NCBI GenBank assembly: GCA_006937955.1 | Contig: SSNP01000003.1 | Coordinates: forward strand, 822,597 to 886,596 | Source: Pachypanchax playfairii | Lineage: Eukaryota; Chordata; Actinopteri; Cyprinodontiformes; Aplocheilidae | DNA length: 64,000 bases | Reading direction: 5' to 3' | In this document: in pieces, positions 34,901-47,500 of the stretch | Numbering within the stretch: position 1 is the first letter of the stretch | Layout: each line of letters begins with the position of its first letter | The notes under the pieces: model-generated | What the model saw: the letters and a program-made list of their open reading frames with translations, nothing else | The model's database searches: none | Told to the model about the DNA's origin: nothing | Made by a program: the position numbers and the translations under genes

Positions 34901-36963
34901 CTGAGCTAGTACTAGATCTCCTCTACGGTTTATCATCAGTGTGTGCTGCTTCTGTGAGTCTAACTGATAACTTTTGGGTAATAGGTTCCCCCCAGCCTAA
35001 CGTACTGTACTGTTAGGCAGAATAGCATTCATAATAATTGGCACTACTGGCAAAGAGGGTTTAATTTTCGCTAGCCATGAAACAAAAGCACAAAGTTTAA
35101 ATGTGAAGTCTGAAAGATCGTGATTTCAGCTTACTTTGTTTTCCCACTTATAGTTCTAACATTAGATTTGTTTAGTTTTTTTTTTTTTTTTTTCATTTGC
35201 ATGCTTTAACAAAAATGTTCTTTTCAGTAACACTTAATGCTGGATACTCTTAAAGTGAAGCGGTTAAAATCCTCTCACAGTCGATAGCCACTACCGTGTT
35301 CTTTTAGCTGTTTCTTTGTCTTAAATCTCATGCACATTACTCCGTTTTGTAATATCTACATTATTTACAAGCATTACAGCCCTCCTGTGCACCCAAGTCT
35401 CTGTCTAAAGTCCTCGTTACGGGAGTAAAATAATTTATAATCTTAAATACAGTCCTCTTATGAAAAAGTTGCAGGGTCCTCGTTTCCCTTTACCTCGTCA
35501 ATTTATGTACAGAAATATGCAATAGTCCAAAATATGGATTTGATCGCCCATTTGGGCTAATATGGGGACGAGTGCCCCTTGTAGGGGTAGGTTTAGGACC
35601 CGAGTCCTGTACAGAGCAAGCAGAGAGACCTCTCAGAGTCAAGAAGAAGGCAATGGTATGTGACTCTCTCCTTAAAACCAGTCAGGAGTCGGAGGTTCAC
35701 GCAGAACAAACTAACAGAGACGTTTAACCCTTGGAACATGTCAGATTTTCTCACACGGGTGGTGGGGTGGGGAACCAGTCTCAAGCTGAACCACTCTTGA
35801 GCCAATTAAAGAAATAATTAGACCCTTAAATAAATTAATTAAATAAAGCACCCAAAAAAGAAGTCATTTGTCCTTAACACGGTTCACATTACACAGGGCA
35901 AGGATAGTTTGATGAAGACATGAGACACAATTACACATAGAAATACAAAAAGAAACAACACTAAAGCAGTTTGGCAAGCATGCAGGAGCTCATAGCTCAA
36001 ACACATGCATCGAATTGAACGAACACGGACACACCACGTCGGGCGAGCAAAGTGCTGCCTCTAAGAACGACTTCATACAAAGTCCATGTAGCAAATTAAG
36101 ACATCGTTATTCGGACCACTTCCCCTCATCTAACAATGCTCCTCGTACATTCAAGTGCAGTTCCTCCCCCTTTTTTTTTTTTTTTTTGATTGGGTGACTA
36201 ATAGGTTTTTGAAGCCCGTGAGTCAGAGTGCTTGGTGATTTTGTGAAATACTGAATCAACAGAATGATTTGCCACTGTAGCTCTGCGGGATGTTGGAGAG
36301 GAGGAATAAGCGAAAAAACCTTGCATGCAAATGCAACATAGAAGTGAGTTTTTTGGTTTATGTTTTCTTTTTTTCTTTCACAGATCTTTGTTTGGATACA
36401 AAACACACCAGGTATTGTGTATTTTCTGCATGTAGCCTTTTCTGTGGAGCCAGCTCGTTCTTCTCCGGAGCCTTTCGGCACACCCAGCTGCTGCCGCGAA
36501 CAGCAGGACGTCCTCGTCTTCATCAGGCACTTCCTCCCATTCTTACTTGTCTGACTCGTCGACTTGCTTTTGCAAAGAAACATACCCGTGAAGAGTGCAA
36601 AGAATGCCATGAGGTTAATGTGATGGCCTCCCAGTTAAACTGTGAGGAGGATCAGTGCTGTGAGCAGAGCCAGGTTCCTGGGCTCTGCCCAGCAGTCTGT
36701 CTGTCTGAGCTGCCATGATGGACACCTATCCTGTCCTCAGTCTGTCTGGGAAGAGTTTTTTTTTTCTCTTGAGAGAAGAGGGCAGGGAGGGTAAGGGAGG
36801 TGGGGGTGGGGAGGGCAGGAGGAAGGAAAAGAGTGAGGACTGGGGAAATGGAAAAGGGAGGGTTTAAGGAAGGTTGAAGAGCGATACAAGGGGTTTGGGG
36901 AGGAGGGGGGGGTAGTTTGCTCACAGGCTGAGGGGGCTGTGTGCAGGGCCTGATGATCGACTC
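31920..36963. other. Interval between hipk1 promoter and camta1 stop; includes camta1 3' UTR
   Basis: No coding exon is supported. The part nearest 36963 is probably camta1 3' UTR on the minus strand; several minus-strand AATAAA-type signals occur, for example TTTATT at 32762-32767. A perfect palindromic TGACGTCA is at 32098-32105. The rest is AT-rich without recognised repeats, apart from (GA)n near 32967-32982. Confidence 0.5.
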
Positions 36964-38545
36964 TCAGGACCCCTGGCCTTTCTCTGCTCTCTGGCCCTGA
37001 GGAGAACCAAACACAAATTAGATACACAATCAGTGAGAATCCACGTGAGAATTTATTTACATAACTGCGTGTCTTTTTTCTATTTATACATCTAAAGGCA
37101 TTACTCATAGCAAAAGGAAAGTGTTTAACGTGCCCCCTATAATTCCCATCCTCCTCATTCAAACACAGCACACTCAGGTCTGTTTTCTTCCCAACCCAAA
37201 AATAAAAAAAGGCAGACCAAGCAACCCTCAGAGTCCTGTAGTGATTACAGTCTGAAACATGCTCCCGTAAACGACCAAATGCAAGAGCTGCTCCTCTATC
37301 CGCCAGTCATGCAGTTTCTGATGTCATTCAACAGTCCTCAGAAAAAAAGACAGAGAGATAGGGAGGGAGGAAGAGAGCAGGAGGGGAGGATGATAAACCA
37401 GGAGATCCTCCTTTTTCTCCTCCTCCTCTCATTCTGCTGTCATGCAAACAGGCATCAGCCTCCATAACAGAGGGAGCAAGAGAGGACTCACCTGTTTCAG
37501 AAGCCTGTGGTCCATCAAGGGGCTTCACAGGAACAGCAAAACAACACCAACTATTAGCACCAGTGAAGTGCAGGTGTAAGTGTGTTAGTGGGCAGTGTTT
37601 GTATCATGTGTATAATGGTGTGTCCTTGGATGTGTGTGTGGAAGAGAAGGTTAGAGGTTAAGGCTCACCTGTGGCGGCAGCGGAGCAGGAACCTCAAGAT
37701 CTTGCGAGCAGCCTGGTTTTGTTTTTTAGTCACGAGGCTGCTGTAAGTAAACACATAAATGTAAGAGCCTTTTTTTAAATCAAATTGCTGAACGTGTTTG
37801 TTTGTTCTAGATGTGTGTATGTGGGACACCTGAGGGAGTGCCTGTAGGAGCGGTAGTATTGCTGGATGAGGACTGCTGCTCTGCGACTCTGCTGGAACTT
37901 CCTCTGTTCGTGGAAACTCCGGAAACGACTCTGGATCAGGATGGCTGCTAGAGTCATCCTTTTATAAAGTGCATACTGAGAGAGAGAGAGAACAGAAGCG
38001 ACATCAGCAACATCCTTTAAACGCAGACACCATACTATTATTGCTAATAATTTTCAATATAACACAAGCAAGTGGGACTGATCTTACCTGCTTGTATCTT
38101 TTATAGCAGCGTTGAATTACTGCTGCAATCTCTTTGTGTTGTTCCTGAATGGGACCCTGGAAAAGACACCAGAAGAATTGAATTTAACGTTCAATATGTA
38201 AAAGGTTTTTCAGGTTTTCGGAGTCTGTTGGGTCAGAGAGTGCTTTATTGCTGGAAAAAGGTTGGGCACTGAGACCACCAAGTGGAAGTGGTACTCGCCT
38301 TGTGTTTTCTGAGAGAGTGAAGAGTATGCCGGATGGTCTCGCGCAGCTCTTGCAGCTCTGCTTCAGTCATGGCTAGACAGGAGGAGTTTGTTTTTAACCT
38401 CTCCTCTTTCATAGCTGCACAGATGAAGGAGCTCCAATCAAAGGTGGAGGACGGGGCTTGGTTAGCTCGAGGACACTGCTGATCCTCCAGCCCTGAGAGT
38501 GAATGTGATTTGGGGCTAGGAGTCTGGCGCTTGGATTTCAGAAAC
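36964..38545 (-). other. camta1: camta1 IQ motifs and C-terminal tail exons
   Basis: Exon 38088-38156 encodes EIAAVIQRCYKRYKQ, and exon 37830-37975 encodes AAILIQSRFRSFHEQRKF and AAVLIQQYYRSYR. These are IQ motifs that bind calmodulin. Exon 37669-37740 gives SLVTKKQNQAARKILRFLL. A 31-nt microexon (37492-37522) and the last 33 coding bases follow. The expected first IQ (consensus IQxxFRKYKG) is here IRHTLHSLRKHKG, which is weak. Confidence 0.92.
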
Positions 38546-41500
38546 CTGCATAAATCACAAAAGAAAAACAGGGTCGTGTTACTTGTTTGCTTTGAGCTTC
38601 CACAGATCAATAGGTTAGATAAAGGACTGAGTTGATATTTAGAAATCTTTGATTCACCTTTCTACCTCATCGAGGTAACATGACAGTGACTTTACATCAC
38701 TGCTGATCCCAACCTTCCCACACTCTGTTTCAGTGTCCACAGCCTGTTTAAGCCTATCAGCTGAAGCATCCATGAAGTGATCGGCGAGCATCGTAATGTC
38801 CACCTGCAACACATTCCTCGATGATTTACCTTTACCAATCAAGTAGTTAACACAAAACACGCCATTGCTTTACACAATAGTAATATGTTCTCCACACCTG
38901 TAAGTCCTCTGCGTTATCCTGATAGGTGAGCAGCTCTGTCTCCTCCCCCCTGTGGGACAGCACTCTCTGGCGTAGGTGAAGAGCCAGTCGTTCCTTTCCT
39001 TGAATCCTTCTGGCTAAGCTATGCTGACCGAGAGTCTGTCTCAGGCTCCACCTGTTGCCCCCTTCAGGTTCCCCTATCCTGGCCTGCAGGTGGGAGAGAG
39101 GGGCACTGGGAAGCTGAGGCCGTTTGGGGCTGGAAAGAAGTGCATTCTGACAGCTGAGGTTAGAGGATTGAGTCTGTAAGGACTTGAGGATGGAGCGTTG
39201 GGGGTTAGGGCTCAGAGAACAGCTGAGGTGGGAGGCGATGGGGTTGGTGCCGGAAGTTGAGTTAGCTAGTTGTTGCTGGCTTGCAGGGTTGGATTTGAGT
39301 CTCTTGGCTGGGGGAGGACCTCCTTGTTCCCCCTGGGGTCCTGATTGGGGTCTCTGTCCAGTTTGGCTCCAGCTCTGGTTCTGGTTGTCCGGTTTGCTCT
39401 CTGCTCTGTTTCTCCGTGTCTCTGGTAAAGCAAAGAAAAAAGATCCAATCCTACAAAAGTCACAATTATTCTTACCATCTGTTAATTACACAACCTAAAA
39501 AACTATCTGCTCTGTCCACAGGTTGAGTTTGAGGACTGTGCTGCAGCTGCTACTTTTTGAGCTCTGGACACGGATAGATTTTATCATCTTGACACAAACA
39601 GCTGTCTGATAACTGAGCCTGACTCACTAATACTACAGTAATTATCTACCCACCTCCAGCTCGACGGTGGAGGTCTCAGTCATAAATAAAACTCTGTCAT
39701 CAATAATTTTAATAAAATTCTTCAGCCACTTTTGTCAGTTTGGGAAACCATGTGACTGATTCCAGTGTAAACTGGTCTTTTAATAAAAAATTCAATGTTT
39801 CCTGTTGATAATAAGACAGCGAGAGAACAAGCGTCTGCACCTGAGTTTGGATTAGTGACAGGGTTGTTGCTCATTCCACCGGTCTGTGATCCTTCTCTCC
39901 ATTTATCTATCAAATTATCCGCAGACCGGCCCTGAGTTTGAGGACTCTGTTGCAGCTGTTCCAAGAGCTCAGCCAGTCGAGTGTGGCCGCGGGATCGGGC
40001 GATGTTCAGCGGCAGGCGTCCCAGAGAATCAGGAATGGCGAGAGCTCTTGGGTCCCACTGGTAAAGAATCAGTGCTGCCTCGGTATGACCCAGAGCACAA
40101 GCCCACATCTGAGGAGGACGATAGAAAACAAACTTCATACAAAGAGAAAAAACAGAAGACACAGTCATGTTAAAGCATTGATTACTTACAAGTGGCGTGC
40201 ACGAGAAGTGGTCAACGTTGAGAGGATCCACTTCCAGCTCAAGGTCAATACTGTCGGCGTGTTTTGTGCTGTAGTGCATCAAAAGTGAACTTACTGGTTC
40301 AGTCTGTCCCTTCAGGTTAGCGTGTTTAGTCTGAGTGTTACTTACCGCCAGCGAATGAGTGTCTGGATGAGCCCTGCGTAACCCTGAGCAGCAGCCAGAT
40401 GCAGTAGCGTCATTCCTCTGGAGTTCTTGCTATGGACGAGCTGATTAGAGGAAGCCCAACACGACTGAGACATCATCTTCTCACATACCACCACCACACG
40501 GCCCTCAAATGTGCCGTGATCAGGGGAAAGCTAGGATTGAATAAGAAACGGTCCAATGCTCAGTCTTAAATATCTTTCCATGAGAATTTCATTTTTGATA
40601 TTTCAAAATGTGAAGACATGTAAAGTTTTCTGAAAAAGTAACTGCTCCTTACGGATTTCTCAATTTTGATTTTTCAACAAGAGAAAGATCAAGGTGGCAA
40701 AAATAACGAGAAAGAATTGCGAGCTGAAAACCCCCACTGACCAAAAAGAACCCGTAGCTGATCAGCTGCTTTTAACCGTCCCGAAGACATTTTATAAGTC
40801 CAGAGGAGACAGAGCCTTTTCAGTTTTAGGTCCGAAAATTTGGAATGAGCTCCCTCTAAATATTAGACAGGCTCCCTCTCTTGCTGTTTTTAAAACCCGG
40901 TTAAAAACTCATTTTTACTCTTTGGCTTTTAATCAGTAATGAGTTGCCATCTGTGTCTTAATGTCTTTTATTTTCCTTGTCTGTTTTATATCTGCTCTGT
41001 TTTTAACTTGTGTAACTCTATAAATAAAATGGTATGGTATGGTATGGTATGGTATGGTATGGTATGGTATGGTATGGTATGGTATGGTATGGTATGGTAT
41101 GGTATGGTATGGTATTATATTAACCAAAAAATACCTAAAACACACATNNNNNNNNNNNNNNNNNNNNNNNNNNNNNNNNNNNNNNNNNNNNNNNNNNNNN
41201 NNNNNNNNNNNNNNNNNNNNNNNNNNNNNNNNNNNNNNNNNNNNNNNNNNNNNNNNNNNNNNNNNNNNNNNNNNNNNNNNNNNNNNNNNNNNNNNNNNNN
41301 NNNNNNNNNNNNNNNNNNNNNNNNNNNNNNNNNNNNNNNNNNNNNNNNNNNNNNNNNNNNNNNNNNNNNNNNNNNNNNNNNNNNNNNNNNNNNNNNNNNN
41401 NNNNNNNNNNNNNNNNNNNNNNNNNNNNNNNNNNNNNNNNNNNNNNNNNNNNNNNNNNNNNNNNNNNNNNNNNNNNNNAAATAAAAGGTTTTACAGACGC

Positions 41501-44500
41501 CTGGTTAAAGCACTGACTTAAACTGGCTGCTCATGCTCCAAAACCCTCCGCTGTGTTTGAATTAAAGAAATTCTACAATGAAAATTTGGTCAAAATTCTG
41601 CAACAGCAAAGTGAAAGACTCATTGTCAGTTACCATAACAGCTGACACAACCTGTTAATAGGTTTAAGGAGTAATCATTTCTTCACAGTACTGCATCTAG
41701 TTAATATACTCTTGCACTTTTGTCATTTTTATGGGATACAGACGCATCATTAAAATCAGATTTAAATATTTGCTATAAGTGATTTGTTTTAGTTCCGTTT
41801 GTTAGAATCTTTCCAAATATTTTCACCACATTTAAAGAAAACATTTCCCTTCCATCACACAGCTGGCTTACTTGAGACCGCTGATGAGTGGCTCCTTCCC
41901 CCTCCACTCCTCCACCCTTGGTTGCCATGGCTTCTGAGCCGGGGTTCTGATTGGTTATTTCAGCCATCCTCTGCTCCATCTGCTCCAAACGCTCCAAGAT
42001 AGACATCCTGAACTGGGTGTCTGTAGAAACGCAGGTGAGAGGTGTAAGTCTGTAAACACCAGCTGGTTGTTCACTGCATAGGTTAAATCATGTTTCAGCC
42101 AAATCTACCTGAAGACAGACTCACCTCAGCTAAAATTAAACAAATCCTTTTGGTGAAGATAGTAACTTAGGTGTACAAGTGTGTATGTTATTTAGAGCAT
42201 ATCTAAAAGTCATGGCATGTCTGTGTGATTTTTGACCCTTAGTTTAAATTGGGCTGAGGTTTTGCTGCAGTGCACATTGTGTCACCTGCTGCGTTCTCAC
42301 TTAGTTTCCTTTTTTTCCCACTTCTATTTGTTTTTCTGCTGCCTGCTGCAAACAGATTCAGCGGAGAGGATGGAGCCATGTGAGTGACAAAAAGGTTCAG
42401 GAAGGAAAAGTTCACCCTTGATACAGCCCAGACTACTCCAGTAGTAAAACACATTAAAACAACTCCAAACCAATCCAGTGTCAACAATGCTTCAATAACA
42501 CCAAGTCTCAGACTTTTCCACAATAGATTTGCAGGATCACTGAAACCTAAAGGACACACAAGGCATTAGAGTTTTATTGTTTTCCAAAAATAACCACTTA
42601 TTTAAACGGTTTGCCTTTCAGTTTACACCATGAACGAGTGAACTACTGACCTCTGAGGCAGCAGAAGCTCATGAGTGGCCTTTTTGTTATAGAAGCATTT
42701 AATCACAGGACTTAACACAGTTTTACTTGAATTCACTTGGAAATAAGTAAGAGAAAGCAAATTATTGCAATGACACTCTGAAAAAAATGCAATTTTACAA
42801 AGTAGCACATACACTTTGTTCTTTACGAATCAAACTATATAATCTAAACACACAATTATGATAAAAGAAACAAAAAACATGTAAAATCTAACTGTTGACA
42901 GACATTTTCCTCCTTTAGGTTGTGGGAGTTGAGTGGAGCTGTTCACTCTCTTTCAGTGCTGAAACTAAACAGCTCCAATTATCTCCATCTGATCATTAAG
43001 GTCTAATTATCATGTGCAACAAAACAAGACACCACGTTGTATTTCTATCTTGTGGCATCTTGTCTGAGATTTAATAGAAACACAGTAACACACGCTTCAC
43101 AGCTACCGCAGACAAACAAATCTGTCTACAGCAACATGTACAATTCAAACACTGAAGCTAATTGAAGCAGCTGCAATACACACCTGAACGCCAATAACAG
43201 CGCGCGATCAGAAGTTACCATGAAGAAATCTAAAAAAAAGCCCAAACCGCGAGTCTCTATCTGCGTCTCTTTGTTCTTTTCCGCGTCTCTGGTAGGTTAA
43301 GACTCCCAGGTCGCTACTCCAACCGTGCAAAAACACAAATAACAAGGGGATGTGGTAGGGGAGGTGTGTGGGGGGGTTTTTTTGGAGGGGGGGGGGTACC
43401 GTTTCCACGTTTTGTGTGTGACCGGGAGAAGCGCTTCAAATCCGCCCGCCACATTCCGCAGCAGCTGCGGGAGGCTCGGGCGTCATCGCTCGCATCAGTC
43501 TACACAGAGCTAAAACACTGAGTGGAAGTGTGTTATCAGGACCAAATCACAACCCGATTTTATTTCAACTGGAAGTGTTTGTTCCGATATTTAAATACAA
43601 ACAAGGCGCTTAAGCGCAGGCAGGCAGGGCAGGTCTCGCCTTCCCGGATCAAAAGACAGAACCTGATCTGTATCGGGTGTTTTCTACTGAACAGTTTTCC
43701 TGTCGGGTTTGTGTCCTTGTCCTTCTCTCCTGCCTGCCGTGAATAAAAAGCCGCATTGCCGCATTGCGCAACGCAGACGGAGGCGAACAAGAGAGTCGGG
43801 ACATGCCTGATCAGGGAGACCCATGTGTTTCCAGACTGCAACTGCATCAACACAGTCACACAGACTGACCCCATTACAAACACTCTCATTCATTGTGTTT
43901 AAACTAACTAGAAAATAAGTTAGTTAAAAATCATCTCAATCAGGCTTCAGATCTCATCATAGATTCCTCCAAGCAGATCAAAGATCAAAAGAAATTACAA
44001 AATATTGGCTGTAACATCTAATTAGAGTGAAGTCAGAGAATCAAAGGCTGAACAGAGAAGCTATGACAGCAACAGGTAGCTACTCATGGAGTCAGGAAAA
44101 GAAGAAAATGTTGTTTTCAGATTTCAGATCAACATTTTTCTGTTTTACTGTGTTCAGAGATCTTTAAAAGTTCATAAAAGACTCAGCTTTATTGCTCTGT
44201 GTTAATATGAATAGACTTTAATCATCCTGGAAATATTTTTAAGCATTTTTAATGACTGTTTATCGTAAATTACCTGTCTGGATTGTATTGTAAAGGACGT
44301 CGATATAACATTGTTGTATTTAAAGTGCTGTATAAAAACAGCTGAGCTTACAGGACTGACTCACCCCTCATGAGTCAGTCTTTTAAAGTGGTCTTCATCA
44401 ATAGTTCTTCAGGCTTTCTGAAAGTCATTCAAAGTTCTTCTTTAGTCTTTGGTATCTTTTTCACTGCAATACTTGACTGTATTGAGAGGAATGTATTTTG

Positions 44501-47500
44501 TTTGTTAAGCCACTTCTAAATTATTTACACGTCACTCATAACAGGCAGCTTATCAAAGAATAACTTTAAACTGAATCTTAAGCCACTTTGTTACAAGCAG
44601 TTTGTCAGAAAGACATAATTTGTGCCTGTTTATTAGTTTAATTTCTGAAAGACATAAAAGACAACGCAGTCTGACACATAAAACTGTCTTTATGCACAAA
44701 CAGCTGATTCTCAAATGTTAGCTGAAAATATGGCGTACAGATGATCAGCTACAGGATGACGCTTCGCTTCATTTTTCTTAGTGACACACTTCACTTTGAC
44801 AGAGTCACGATCAGATACGCGAAATGAAGTCGGGAAATTTTACCCCTGATGGGGACGGGGTGGGGTCGACTTATGCAAGGGTAGGATCTATATAAGCTAG
44901 AATTTGCCTCCTTCCTGGTGATAATTCTGCTTTGGCCTATTTGGTTTTTACAGGTTTGCAGACTGAGTGATCAACAGCCGAGCGATACAACTCAGATTCC
45001 TGCTCTCATTACACTTCTTCCATTCACATAGTTATTGTTGGATTACTATTTGACTGCCGTGGTATTTTTGTGTACTTGTGATTTGTGTGTGTTATGGCGT
45101 CTCTTGGATTTAAGAGAGCAAGCTGCTCTATGATACTGCTTCAAACTGGTAGTGGTTCAGTTTGCCGAGGCCAACAACAACTGTTCTGCTTTCCGTGAGG
45201 TCAGCATGTCAGAGAAGCTCGTGCAAGACTGGCGGAAGTGTAAGGAAGGACTGATGGAGATACCCAAAACAAAGCATGCTTGTCAGGGAAGGCAAGATTC
45301 CTATCCTGCCCTGGAGAAGGAGTTAGCAGACTGGGTGACCGCTCAAAGACAGAATGGCTACTTGGTGACAACACTACTGATCCGGGTCCATGCCAAGACC
45401 CTGACTAAGGACCCCAAGTTATAGATGCCATCAAGACTCCAGTGCCTTGGCCAAGGACACTTTGACTGGTGAACTGGGGAAGCAACCAGCAACTTTCTAC
45501 ATCTCCTCTAAAGTATGTTAGACTGGACTTAAACATTGTGGCATGTGCTGAAAGCAGTTCTTAATATTGTTTTTCTACACTTTAAATCTTAAAACTCCAG
45601 ATGTGTCATTTCTAAAACACCAACTTCCCAAAGCTCTACTTCTTTAACAGGATGAGAACTTTCTTTAAAAACCTGCTAAATTAAATCCTACACATTTCTA
45701 TAGCTCTCTGGTGAAGGATCTGAGTACTACAGGTAACACATGTTTTAAAAATTATACATTTTCTCTTTTATTTAATGTATCATCAGATTTATTTTAATAA
45801 ATGACATAAAAATGCCAATTTGTGAGAAAGTTTCAGTATACTGACCATAATCCAGTTTATTTTAAATAATTACTGCATGATCAAGTCAGTATGACACAGA
45901 GAGGAGAAGACGGAGCAAGACACAACGCTAAAGAGGAATACAGAACACTTTGCTCTCTCTTGACCAAAAAGATTTCACTAAAAGCTGTTGACAACTGTGG
46001 AAACTATGAAACTGGAAAGTTTGGTTGCTTTTTAAGATGTAGTTTTTTCTTTAAAGAGCAACTCACCCTCAAAACAGCTTTTTTCTGATTATAAACTGTA
46101 TTAGTGGGTCTTTAATGCAACCTTTCAGTTTCTGGACATTTTTTGACATTTCATGTAAACTTGTTAAAGGGACTTAAGGCAAGATTTGTGAAAAACTACA
46201 CATGCATTTCCAGTTTATTCAATGCTAATGGGTCATGAAGCATTAAAACCCCAAAATAACGAGGCCATCCGCATATATGTCTGTTGCCTTGGAAACGCTG
46301 TGTGCCACATAATGCGCTGCAGTTCGACGTCCGAATTTCCCGCGCAGTTGTAGGGATGTGACGTAAATTGACGCTGCATGCGCGTTGCCGACAGCTCTTG
46401 AACAGGAAGAACATGGCCGCCGTGGACTTGGATTCAAACACTGAAGGTATACTTATGGATGTTTCTGCAGCCAGCAAACGACCTGCATCCACTCTCACCC
46501 CCCAAAAAAGTGGCACCACGAAGAAAAAAAAGACTTTATCAGCGGCATCTCGTGAGTCTAAAAAAAAATATGACCGAAGCCGGGCAGGCACCCGCATAAA
46601 TATTGGATATGCGTTCGGTTCGTGAAGTTTGTTAGCCTCCCCGATGCAGTGCTGTGAAGACGAACAGTCTGTAAAGTGTCTGTGCGCGCTCCCGTGCCGA
46701 CTTGGTTGGTGGCTGCAGTTAGCCACAGCGCCTGTCGCGGCAGCACTGAGTCAGATTTTGTAAAGCTGCCTTAAGTTCCTTTAAATTCTACAGTTTTTTT
46801 GTCTAAAAGCATCTTAGTGCTGCCCTCTTAGGGTTGAAATGTGGCTATTGCATTTGAATTTTGTGATTGGCTAAAAGCAGTACATTCCTATGTCACTAGC
46901 ATCATCTCTAAGACACGCCTCCTGGAGTATAAAACCATCTCTCAGACAGATACACTCGACCCCGCCCACCCGTTGTCTCCAGCTTCTCACCAAAGAGCTG
47001 CAAACAGGGATTTAGAGCAACTGGCTGAAAACTACGACAATGAGAATAACTAATATCATTAAAAGAATAAAAGACTTCCCTGCAGTGGTTGTGATTGTGT
47101 GGATGTGATTTATACACGTTATATTCTCATCATGGTCAGCCTACCTCTCTGCAACACGGCAGAGTCACACTGGAGCTAATCTAAACACCGAGAAGTGCTA
47201 CACGTCAATCACAGCTCAGGACCGCCTCTCCCTCAGGGTCCTAAGTAACGCCTATTTCAGCATTTTTTAAACAGCAGATAGAAAGCAGGAAGATAATTTA
47301 TAGGAGGGGGGGGTTCCTCTTTAATGAAACAATCTGTATGACGTTTCTAAAGAGCAGATCACGTACAAAATTAGGGTTAAAACTACTTCTACCTTTTTAT
47401 TTGTTAATGCAAATACATGCGGTTTGAACTCTATATGGGCAACAAATCAAATGGCAATAATAAAAAACATGTTGTATCTTTTAAAAAATAAATGTAATAA

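Larger units (their letters stand above)
39841..42020 (-). other. camta1: camta1 coiled-coil-like and ankyrin-repeat exons
   Basis: Exon 41872-42020 starts with FRMSILERLEQMEQRMAEI, a short helical segment conserved in CAMTA1. Exons 40346-40530, 40190-40268 and 39841-40108 carry the ankyrin repeats (GMTLLHLAAAQGYAGLIQTL, TKHADSIDLELEVDPLNVDH, CTPLMWACALGHTEAALILY, DSLGRLPLNIARSRGHTRLA). The intron between 40530 and 41872 contains a LINE 3' end and an N gap. Confidence 0.94.
46055..47320. mobile_element. Outer TTAA-flanked DNA transposon (piggyBac-like)
   Basis: TTAA at 46051-46054 and 47321-47324 bracket the element. Inner ends form imperfect inverted repeats: left AGAGCAACTCACCCTC, and right as reverse complement AGAGGAACCCCCCCCT. 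About 1,266 bp, with a second TTAA-flanked element nested inside. TTAA duplication is characteristic of piggyBac (also Kolobok); the superfamily is inferred from that alone. Confidence 0.6.

Noticed and set aside
36107..36718. Overlapping ORFs of 142-167 codons near the camta1 3' end
   Set aside because: No domain, no splice support, low complexity, and located in the probable camta1 3' UTR.
41031..41115. CRISPR-like regular array
   Set aside because: A perfect pentanucleotide microsatellite without spacers, in a vertebrate genome.
40939..41521. Long ORFs with MVWYG repeats
   Set aside because: Produced by the (GGTAT)n microsatellite and the N gap.
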